Positions 17,040 to 24,150 of a stretch of DNA of 33,905 nucleotides are shown one piece after another (positions within the stretch are counted from its first letter, which is position 1; each line of letters begins with the position of its first letter). The DNA comes from JBAPRR01 sp049281195. GTDB lineage: Bacteria; Actinomycetota; Acidimicrobiia; Acidimicrobiales; CAVXTF01. The notes under the pieces were generated by a model. The model ran no database searches and had not been told where the DNA came from. It saw only the letters and a program-made list of their open reading frames with translations. The position numbers and the translations under genes were made by a program. Location of the stretch: NCBI GenBank assembly GCA_049281195.1, contig JBAPRR010000183.1, positions 1 through 33,905 on the forward strand, in the 5' to 3' direction.

Positions 17040-17510
17040 TCATGGGACGCGGTAGATGGGTCCGCGATCGATAACCGGGTCGAGCAGGCCATCGCCCAGT
17101 TCGTCGGCGATCTGTGTGGGTGCGGCCGGGTGTCTTCCCTGGCCCGGGTATCCCACATGAGCTTGGATCTCTGGAACCATCAGATATGCACCGGCCAGCA
17201 CGTTCGACAGCGGAATGAACAAAGCCGGATCCTCGTCGCTGAGCCCGCGTAACCAGTCCCCCGCGTCAGCACAGTTCGCACCGCGCTGCAAAGCGTTTGT
17301 GACTTCCTCGAACACATCGATCCGGGCGGCGACAGCCAATCCGAGCATTGCTTCGAACTCCGCGCACTCACTCGGCAGCGGCGCCGTATGGGCATCCCCC
17401 GCACAGAGCGAGTCGGCCAACTGCTTGGCGGACTCGACTTCTTCCGCGGTAAGGGGTCGTGGCAAGCTCTTTCTCGGCGTCGGCACCGAGCGGCGGTCGG
17501 AGTCACTCAT
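17040..17510 (-). CDS. Gluconate 2-dehydrogenase subunit 3-like small subunit (copy 2)
   Basis: The protein has 156 residues. Its ATG overlaps the TGA of the GMC copy 2 gene (ATGA), so the two proteins are translationally coupled and probably form a complex. The conserved core LAGAYLMVPEIQAHVGYPGQG and the end DGLLDPVIDRGPIY align with copy 1, while the N-terminal half is diverged. No Tat signal or heme motif is seen. By analogy with FAD-glucose dehydrogenase gamma subunits it would help fold or insert cofactors into the GMC subunit. No cytochrome c (CxxCH) subunit gene is present in the window. Confidence 0.78.
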   Translation of the reverse strand: MSDSDRRSVPTPRKSLPRPLTAEEVESAKQLADSLCAGDAHTAPLPSECAEFEAMLGLAVAARIDVFEEVTNALQRGANCADAGDWLRGLSDEDPALFIPLSNVLAGAYLMVPEIQAHVGYPGQGRHPAAPTQIADELGDGLLDPVIDRGPIYRVP

Positions 17511-19126
17511 GCCACGCTCTCCTGGTCTCGTGCGGTCTCTGCGATGTGCCTCCCGACCCGCAACGCCAGCGCGCAGATCGTTGCAGTCGGATTTGCCGAA
17601 CCTGCCGTAACGAACAGGCTCCCGTCGGCGATGAAGAGGTTCTGGCTGTCGTGTGCTCTTCCAAATGCGTCTACGACCGACGTCTCGGGATCAACGCCCA
17701 TCCGGGCAGTGCCCATCAGGTGTCCCGGTTGATCGATCCACAACTCCACGGGGATGGTCGTATGCGCTCCTCCCGCGTGGTGGAGCTCTGTCATCCGCTC
17801 CAAAGCGAATCGCAATTGCCGTCTGGTGTTCTCCGAGATGCGGTACTCGATCTTCGGAGCAGGGATCCCGCTCGAATCCTTCAAGACCGGATCGAGTGTT
17901 ACGCGATTGGAGGGGTCTGGAAGGTCGTCCGTATTCGCCGCCCACAGCAGTCCCCCCTGCGCACGCGAGGCCACTTCGAGGAACTCCTCGCCCCAAACGA
18001 CGTCATAGCCGAGTGGCCGATGGGATTCGACTGTCATCAACGGCCCGGGCGTTGGAAGAGCCATGAACTTCACTCCGCGGAGGAAGTCGTGCTCGGGTCG
18101 GGTCTCGTAGAACTCCATGCAATTGATGAGGGCACCCGCCGGCCCCAAATGACTTTCGAGATCCTCGTCGTAGTAACCGGTCACCGTCGAGTTCGGGTGG
18201 AGCATCAGGTGTCGGCCCACCATTCCTGAACTATTGGCCAACCCGTCGGGATGTGACGGTGAGTCGGACAACAAAAGGAGCCTGGCCGTACCGATGCTGT
18301 TGGAGCACACCACTACCGCGTTCGCCGGTTGAAAGTGTTCGTCCCCGGCGGTGTCGATCCAGGTGACGCCGGTTACGCGCCCGTCACCTCTGGATTCGAT
18401 CTTCCTGACGCGCGCTCCGGTCACGAGTTGGGCGCCGGCCTTCAACGCATCGGGCCAGATCGCCAGGTCCGCGCTGGCCTTGGCTCCTTCCGGGCAACCC
18501 CATTCGCATACTCCCCACCGTGCGCAACGGGCCAGATGCTTGGTGTTGGAGACCGCGATCGAGTGGGTGCCCGGCCACCAGTGCCAACCCAGTGCGTTTG
18601 CTCCTGCCGCGGCCTTGAGACCAACTCTCCCCAGGGGATGCGGCGGGAACGGGTATTCGATCCCCGGTGGGTAACAGGTGTCTCCCGACAGGCCGGACAC
18701 TCCGATGAATTGCTCCATCTCGGAGTAGTACGGATGCAGATCCTCGTACGAGATGGGCCAGTCTGAGGCGACCCCGTCCATCGACCTCACACGGAAGTCG
18801 GATGGAAGCATGCGAATCCATTGCCCGCCGTAAAAGATGGTGGTGCCCCCCACTGCGTTGTACATCACGGGCTGCATGTCCGAGTCCGACACATCGAGCG
18901 GATAGTCCGCATCCAGCCGGCGGATATTCGGATCGTGCGACCACTGGTTCTGGACCTGGAGCTCCCACTCGCGGTTGTTGGCCGGATAGTCAGAAGGACT
19001 GACCCAACCCCCCTGTTCCAGACAGGCGACGGAAAACCCGCGGTCAGCGAGTATGTAACTGACAATTGCTCCGGACGGACCGGCGCCGACGACAACGACG
19101 TCGACAGGTAACTGCTCGGCTGACAT
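17507..19126 (-). CDS. GMC-family FAD dehydrogenase with putative 3Fe-4S site (copy 2)
   Basis: The protein has 539 residues; ATG 19126 is preceded by AGGGAG. It is similar along its whole length to copy 1 at 6900-8501: GAGPSG at 14-19, C201-x5-C207-x3-C211-PEGA (putative 3Fe-4S ligands), QPGHLMGTARMG with His469 and SANPTAT with Asn512. No export signal is seen. It is followed by its coupled small subunit and flanked by two enolase-superfamily enzymes, so its substrate is probably the product of one of those, perhaps a D-configured imino acid or betaine. The electron acceptor is unknown; no c-type cytochrome is encoded nearby. Confidence 0.88.
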   Translation of the reverse strand: MSAEQLPVDVVVVGAGPSGAIVSYILADRGFSVACLEQGGWVSPSDYPANNREWELQVQNQWSHDPNIRRLDADYPLDVSDSDMQPVMYNAVGGTTIFYGGQWIRMLPSDFRVRSMDGVASDWPISYEDLHPYYSEMEQFIGVSGLSGDTCYPPGIEYPFPPHPLGRVGLKAAAGANALGWHWWPGTHSIAVSNTKHLARCARWGVCEWGCPEGAKASADLAIWPDALKAGAQLVTGARVRKIESRGDGRVTGVTWIDTAGDEHFQPANAVVVCSNSIGTARLLLLSDSPSHPDGLANSSGMVGRHLMLHPNSTVTGYYDEDLESHLGPAGALINCMEFYETRPEHDFLRGVKFMALPTPGPLMTVESHRPLGYDVVWGEEFLEVASRAQGGLLWAANTDDLPDPSNRVTLDPVLKDSSGIPAPKIEYRISENTRRQLRFALERMTELHHAGGAHTTIPVELWIDQPGHLMGTARMGVDPETSVVDAFGRAHDSQNLFIADGSLFVTAGSANPTATICALALRVGRHIAETARDQESVA

Positions 19127-19134
19127 CAGACTCC

Positions 19135-20265
19135 CTAAGAGATCGCGGCGGACGTAAGTGTGCGGTCCGAGACCGAAAAGACTCTCCGAAGTGAGGACGG
19201 GTCAACATCGATCCCAAGGCCGGGACCACTCGGCGCGGCACCCCTGCCGCCCACGGATCTGGGCTGGTAGCCGGCGATATGGCCATCGGTCCAATCATTG
19301 AAGAACGACGTCATCAGAAGACTCTCGGGACGAGTCGAAGCGGCCAGGTGGCTTACGGCCGCAGTGATCACGTCACCTCCCCACATGTCTTCGACGGATA
19401 CCGACAGGTTCAGGTTCTGCATCACATCTCTCATCTGTGCAGCCTTGGTTATCCCGCCTACCCGGCTCAGCTTGATGTTGATAGAGGAGGCACAGGCCGC
19501 ATACTTCGCCTCGAAGACATCTGGAATCGACACGACGGACTCGTCCAGTACGAGCGGCAAAGCGCTGTGCCGCACCACCTGCGCACAGTCGGAAGTCGTC
19601 CGGCACGGCTGTTCGATCAAGACCGGTAGATCGGCCATGGCTCGAATGGCCTGACGCGCCTCGAGGAGGCTCCATCCCCCGTTGGCGTCGGCAATTACGA
19701 TCGCGTCGTCCTGGGCGGCAGTAACTGCGGCCTTCGTGCGAGCCACGTCGAGACTCGGCTCATTTCCGACCTTCAGTTGGAACCGGTTGATTCCGGCCGA
19801 GCTTCGGCGCTCGACAAATCCGGCCATCTCGTCGGGAGCTCCGAGCGGTACTGCTTCGTAAATCGGAAAGTCAACCTGTTGGACACCACCGAGGAGGACT
19901 GCAATGGGTTCCCCGAGCACTTTCCCCTTGATGTCCCAACACGCAATATCGATTGCGCTCTTGGCATAGGGATTGTCGAGCAGTGCGGAGTCCATGACGC
20001 GCCACAGTGCCGACGTGTTGGTCGGATCGCACCCGAGGATGTGTGGACCCAACAAGTGCAAGGCGGCTCGCACCCCGTCTGCGTGGGCCGGCAGATACGT
20101 CGCACCCAGGGTGGTGATCTCGCCCCATCCCTCCACGCCTTCGTCGGTGCGGATGGACACCAATGTCCCCACTTGTGTGGTGGCAGCGCGCCCGCCCGAC
20201 ATCACGTACTCCCCGTGAACGTATCCGAGCAGGTAGTCGAAACACTCGACGACTTCTATCTTCAC
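19135..20265 (-). CDS. Enolase-superfamily (mandelate racemase/MLE) enzyme, HpbD-like (copy 2)
   Basis: The protein has 376 residues. GTG 20265 overlaps the TGA of the ABC ATPase gene (GTGA), so it belongs to the importer operon. Residues: FQLKVG with Lys165, Asp193 (ADANGGW), Glu218 (IEQPC), Asp241 (LDES), NIKLSRVGG with Lys265, then MWGGDVITAAVSHLA. All predicted catalytic and metal residues agree with copy 1, including the QxK motif. The N-terminal capping region (YVHGEYVMSGGRAATTQ) is also shared, so the two may act on closely related substrates or on opposite stereoisomers. It lies eight bases before the GMC copy 2 gene. The assignment as an imino-acid or betaine epimerase is inferred; a dehydratase is possible. 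Confidence 0.88.
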   Translation of the reverse strand: MKIEVVECFDYLLGYVHGEYVMSGGRAATTQVGTLVSIRTDEGVEGWGEITTLGATYLPAHADGVRAALHLLGPHILGCDPTNTSALWRVMDSALLDNPYAKSAIDIACWDIKGKVLGEPIAVLLGGVQQVDFPIYEAVPLGAPDEMAGFVERRSSAGINRFQLKVGNEPSLDVARTKAAVTAAQDDAIVIADANGGWSLLEARQAIRAMADLPVLIEQPCRTTSDCAQVVRHSALPLVLDESVVSIPDVFEAKYAACASSINIKLSRVGGITKAAQMRDVMQNLNLSVSVEDMWGGDVITAAVSHLAASTRPESLLMTSFFNDWTDGHIAGYQPRSVGGRGAAPSGPGLGIDVDPSSLRRVFSVSDRTLTSAAIS

Positions 20266-22157
20266 AGAGACGGTCCGGTAGTTTGCGCCGTCGCAGCGCC
20301 GGGGCTCGAGGCGGGGAGCATCTCGTGACCATCGTCAGCCTGTTTCGTATCCGCTTTCCAGCTGTTGATGGCCTCGACAAGACTGGGGGCCGCGGCCAGT
20401 AGCTGCCGTGTATACGGCGTCTGCGGACTGGTGAGGATCGAGTTTGTGGTGCCCGTCTCACAAATGACGCCCTTGTCCAGCACCAGGACCTCGTCGGCCA
20501 CCGCGGAGACCACCCCGAGGTCGTGAGTTATGAAGAGCAGTGACACCCGACGATCTCGTCTCAGCTCTGCCAACAGCTCCAGGATGCGCGCCTGGACGGA
20601 GACGTCGAGAGCAGAGGTGATCTCGTCGCAGATGATGACGTCCGGGTCAGCCGCCAGGGCTCGGGCGATTGCCACCCTTTGGCATTGCCCACCTGACAAC
20701 TCTCTCGGGTATCGCTCGGCGTAGCGCGCCGGAAGCTGGACCGCATCGAGCATGGACTGAACTTCAGTGGCTGCCGCGGCCTTGCTCATTCCACGCAACG
20801 TGCGCGCCGGCCACATGAGCGCCTGACCAACGCTGTGCTTCGGGTTGAGGGCGTCCGAAGGACTCTGAAAGACGATCTGTATTCTCCGCCTTTGGTCCCG
20901 CGTCCGATTGCGTGCCTTCGGGGCCAGTTGCTCCCCCCTGAGTCGAAGCTGTCCGCTCCAATCGGTGTGCAACCCCGCGATGACCCTGGCGATGGTGGTC
21001 TTGCCGCTTCCCGACTCCCCCACCAGCGCCAGGCATGCGCCCTCTTTCAGCTGGAAGGAGATTCCGGCGGCAGCGACGACCGAGCCATGGCGCGATCGAT
21101 GTTCAGCATTCAAAGAACCCACGTCGAGAAGTACCGAGTCCGCACTGTCGTCATGGGCCTCTGCGGTGGCGCTCCGTTCACTCCAATCGATGGCCGGGGT
21201 TCTGTCCCACTCGGTACATCTGACGAGATGCACATCAGAGAGTTTCTCGAGCGTCGGCAAGGCCTCGTCACAGGAGTCGACCTTCTGCGGACAACGCGGC
21301 GCGAAGGGGCACCCCGAAGGTCGGTCCGCAATGTCCACGGGACCACCGGTCATCACCTCGAGGTCGCGTGCCGCCAGATGGTCCGGGATGGCCGCCATCA
21401 GGCCGCGCGTGTACGGGTGCCAGGGCCGGCCGAGCACCGCTTCAGCGGGACCTTCTTCGACCACGAATCCCCCGTACATCACGACGACACGATCGGCGAC
21501 CTTGGCCGCGACAGCGAGATCGTGCGTGATGTACAGCATGGCCACGTGCTCCTCCTCGCGGAGACGCAGTAGCTCGGTGAGAATCCGGTCCTGCGTGACG
21601 ACATCGAGACCGGTCGTCGGCTCGTCCAACACGACGACCTCCGGTTCGGCGGCCAAGGCGATGGCGATACACACTCGCTGCTGTTGACCACCTGAAAGCT
21701 GGTGGGGGAAGCGGAGCCCGAACTCGACCGTCGCGGGAAGACCAACCCGGCCGAGCATGCGACCGGCCGCAGCGACCCTGTCTACCTCTGACTCCTCTTT
21801 ATGGCGGACCGTCTCGGTGATCGCATCGACGATTCGCATCGAAGGATTCAACGAAGTTGCCGGATTCTGTGGGACATAGGCGACCTTGCGGCCCCGCACC
21901 CGTCTGAACGCCGCTTCGCCTTCGATGACCTGGTCGTCGATACAGATGCGACCCTCCGACATGACGAGTCCGGAGCTGCTGTTCCCGAACACGGTCAACG
22001 CCGTTGTCGTCTTGCCCGATCCCGACTCACCGACGAGGCACACGATCTCGCCGGGATGGAGCTCGAGGTCGACTCCTTCGATGATGGTGGGCCCACGTTG
22101 GACCCGCACCTTGACGCCCTGCAGGCCCAGGATGGGCTGACCAGCCGGTCCGCTCAC
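20262..22157 (-). CDS. Fused double-ATPase subunit of Opp/Dpp-type ABC importer
   Basis: The protein has 631 residues and contains two complete ABC domains (DppD-DppF fusion). Domain 1: Walker A GESGSGKTT at 43-51, signature LSGGQ at 154-158, Walker B VVVLDEP near 174-180, followed by the oligopeptide-type C-terminal region with CPFAPRCP. Domain 2: Walker A GESGSGKTT near 380, LSGGQ at 487-491 and VIICDEITSALD. Both domains look catalytically intact. The GTG start overlaps the stop of the permease gene upstream, and its own stop overlaps the enolase copy 2 start. This gives an unbroken coupling from transport to catabolism. It powers import of a peptide-like or small zwitterionic substrate. 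Confidence 0.93.
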   Translation of the reverse strand: MSGPAGQPILGLQGVKVRVQRGPTIIEGVDLELHPGEIVCLVGESGSGKTTTALTVFGNSSSGLVMSEGRICIDDQVIEGEAAFRRVRGRKVAYVPQNPATSLNPSMRIVDAITETVRHKEESEVDRVAAAGRMLGRVGLPATVEFGLRFPHQLSGGQQQRVCIAIALAAEPEVVVLDEPTTGLDVVTQDRILTELLRLREEEHVAMLYITHDLAVAAKVADRVVVMYGGFVVEEGPAEAVLGRPWHPYTRGLMAAIPDHLAARDLEVMTGGPVDIADRPSGCPFAPRCPQKVDSCDEALPTLEKLSDVHLVRCTEWDRTPAIDWSERSATAEAHDDSADSVLLDVGSLNAEHRSRHGSVVAAAGISFQLKEGACLALVGESGSGKTTIARVIAGLHTDWSGQLRLRGEQLAPKARNRTRDQRRRIQIVFQSPSDALNPKHSVGQALMWPARTLRGMSKAAAATEVQSMLDAVQLPARYAERYPRELSGGQCQRVAIARALAADPDVIICDEITSALDVSVQARILELLAELRRDRRVSLLFITHDLGVVSAVADEVLVLDKGVICETGTTNSILTSPQTPYTRQLLAAAPSLVEAINSWKADTKQADDGHEMLPASSPGAATAQTTGPSL

Positions 22158-23050
22158 TGTGGTCCATGCGATCGATCGCGTTGTCTGACATAGGCGTCTG
22201 ACATCAGATTGACACCCACGATCAGGACCCCGAGCAGGATGGCCGGCGCCACGATGGCCATGGGATTGCTCGAAAGAATCACCCGGTTCTCCGAGACCAT
22301 GAGACCCCAGTCAGGAGTGGGCGGTTGGATCCCGAGGCCGAGGAAGTTGACACTGGCGATCAGGATGATCCCCCAACTGAATCGCAACCCGAGGTCGGCG
22401 GTGACGACGCCGCTGATATTCGGCAGTACTTCGCGCTGCAATATCGCCCTCGTCGAGTCACCCCTGGCAATTGCCGCCTCGACATAGCCGCGAGTACATA
22501 CGCCGATGGTGGCCGAACGAACGATACGCGCTACTCCGGGCAGCAAGACCAGAGATGTAGCGACGACCAATACGACCGAACCGCCACCGAAGGCGGTGAC
22601 CAGCAACAGGATGACCAGCAGCGCCGGAACCGTGAGGAGGACATCCATGGCGCGCATCAGAAACGGATCGAGCAACGTGTTGCTGAATCCGGCAAGAAGA
22701 CCGATCGTCCCGCCTACGGCATATGTGATGAGAGTTGCCAGTCCGGCGAGTATCAGCGTCGAGCGACCACCGTAGAGCGCCCGACTGAGAACGTCCCGGC
22801 CGATGAAATCCAGACCGAGCAGGTGACCGTCTCCGGGTGCGGCACCGGGGATCCCCAACGTTGCCGTCGGGCTGTACGGGGCGAAGTAGCGACCGAACAG
22901 CGCGATGGCCACGGCCAGAATGAAGAGAAAGAGGCCGATGCGGCCGCCGTTGGTGCGGAGAATCCCACCCAAAAACCGGCGAGAGTGCATCCGCGGAGCG
23001 GGGGAAACCGGGGGCACCGGCGTAAGAGGAGGAGCGGACAGGGCCGTCAT
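22154..23050 (-). CDS. ABC importer permease, DppC type
   Basis: This 298-residue membrane protein has an N-terminal cytoplasmic tail, one helix (IGLFLFILAVAIALFGRYFAP), then the GTDxLGRDVLSR-type segment (here GLDFIGRDVLSRALYGGR) typical of DppC/OppC, and five further helices. The EAA loop is at about residues 185-205 (YVEAAIARGDSTRAILQREVLPN). Start and stop overlap both neighbours by four bases (ATGA and GTGA). It pairs with the DppB-type permease upstream. Confidence 0.92.
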   Translation of the reverse strand: MTALSAPPLTPVPPVSPAPRMHSRRFLGGILRTNGGRIGLFLFILAVAIALFGRYFAPYSPTATLGIPGAAPGDGHLLGLDFIGRDVLSRALYGGRSTLILAGLATLITYAVGGTIGLLAGFSNTLLDPFLMRAMDVLLTVPALLVILLLVTAFGGGSVVLVVATSLVLLPGVARIVRSATIGVCTRGYVEAAIARGDSTRAILQREVLPNISGVVTADLGLRFSWGIILIASVNFLGLGIQPPTPDWGLMVSENRVILSSNPMAIVAPAILLGVLIVGVNLMSDAYVRQRDRSHGPQ

Positions 23051-24114
23051 ACGAGGTCAGTCCGCAACTTCGGCACCAGGAACACCACCAGCAGGTCGGC
23101 ACCGATGTTGATGAGCGTGTAGAGGGCCGCCAGGATGATCGACGCTCCCAACACCTCGTTCGTGTCTCTCGCCAGCACCGCGGTCACCAGGTAGGTGCCG
23201 ATCCCGGGATAGGCAAAGACAGCTTCGACGACGATGATCCCGCCGACGAGGTATTGAAGATTCTGAGCGATGGTTTGAATGCTGTTGGCTATGGCGTTGC
23301 GCATGCCGTAACGGATAAGGACCCGCCGTTCGCTGACGCCGTTCAGCCGGGCGAATTGCACAAAGTCTGTCTGCAACACCTCGATCATTCCGAGCCTGAC
23401 CTGGCGGATTCCCGAGCCCACCGCTACGGCAAGCAGTGTGAGCACCGGAAGAACCAGGATCCTGGGGCTGGCCAGCGGGTCGGACCCCGGGGGAACCAAC
23501 GATACGGGCGGCAGGATGTTCAATTCGCTGAAGAATATGTAGATCAAGAGTGATCCGGTCACGAACTCCGGAAGCCCGGCGATGACGAGCGACGGCAGTG
23601 AGATGGCGTGATCGACAATCTTGTCGGCCCGAATTCCGGCAATCACACCGAGCAACAGTGTCAGAGGGATCAGCAGGATCGCAGTGATCACACCGAGGAT
23701 GAGGCTGTTGAAAAACGGATTCTTTATCGTGCTGGCGATGGAAGGGTTCGTCTGATGATGCGCCAGGGCGACGGCCGAGTCGCCGAAGCTTCCGTGCAGG
23801 ATCCCTCCGAGCCAACTGAGGTACTGCAGGTACAGGGGACGGTTAAGACCGAGCGTTGCCTCGAGCTGCTTCAAAGAGGCGGGCGTGGCGCTCTTGCCGA
23901 GAGTGATCACCGCGGCGTTGCCCGGAATGACACTCGTGCACAGGAAGATCAGAATGGAGACGATGAGAAGCGTTATGACACCCGCCCCCAGACGCTTGAT
24001 GACGAATAGCGCCGCGGGATGTGCGAGCATCCGCCGCCTCGGGGAATCCGGCTCGTGAGCCGGACCGGTGGCCTGCTCGACATCGAGCGACAACCGGAGC
24101 GGGCTGGTTACCAC
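23047..24114 (-). CDS. ABC importer permease, DppB type
   Basis: The protein has 355 residues and six predicted helices. The DppB/OppB layout is clear: IKRLGAGVITLLIVSILIF first helix, LGLNRPLYLQYLSWLGGILHGSFGDS extracytoplasmic loop, EAA loop with QFARLNGVSERRVLIRYGMRNA, and the VEAVFAYPGIGTYLV segment. The GTG at 24114 has no clear ribosome site. ATG at 24030 (MLAHPAALF), preceded by GAGGCGGCGG, is a good alternative and would remove a 28-residue N-terminal extension not typical of the family. It lies 36 bases after the binding-protein gene. Confidence 0.92.
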   Translation of the reverse strand: MVTSPLRLSLDVEQATGPAHEPDSPRRRMLAHPAALFVIKRLGAGVITLLIVSILIFLCTSVIPGNAAVITLGKSATPASLKQLEATLGLNRPLYLQYLSWLGGILHGSFGDSAVALAHHQTNPSIASTIKNPFFNSLILGVITAILLIPLTLLLGVIAGIRADKIVDHAISLPSLVIAGLPEFVTGSLLIYIFFSELNILPPVSLVPPGSDPLASPRILVLPVLTLLAVAVGSGIRQVRLGMIEVLQTDFVQFARLNGVSERRVLIRYGMRNAIANSIQTIAQNLQYLVGGIIVVEAVFAYPGIGTYLVTAVLARDTNEVLGASIILAALYTLINIGADLLVVFLVPKLRTDLV

Positions 24115-24150
24115 GAGCCGAACTCAACAGCCTCAGAAGACTGTCTGGCG

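Noticed and set aside
15880..20265. The enolase-superfamily pair read as dipeptide epimerases because of the Dpp-type importer
   Set aside because: Dipeptide epimerases have a KxK first motif and a DxD motif near the end of the barrel; these proteins have QxK and a WGGD segment, which fits HpbD-like enzymes better.
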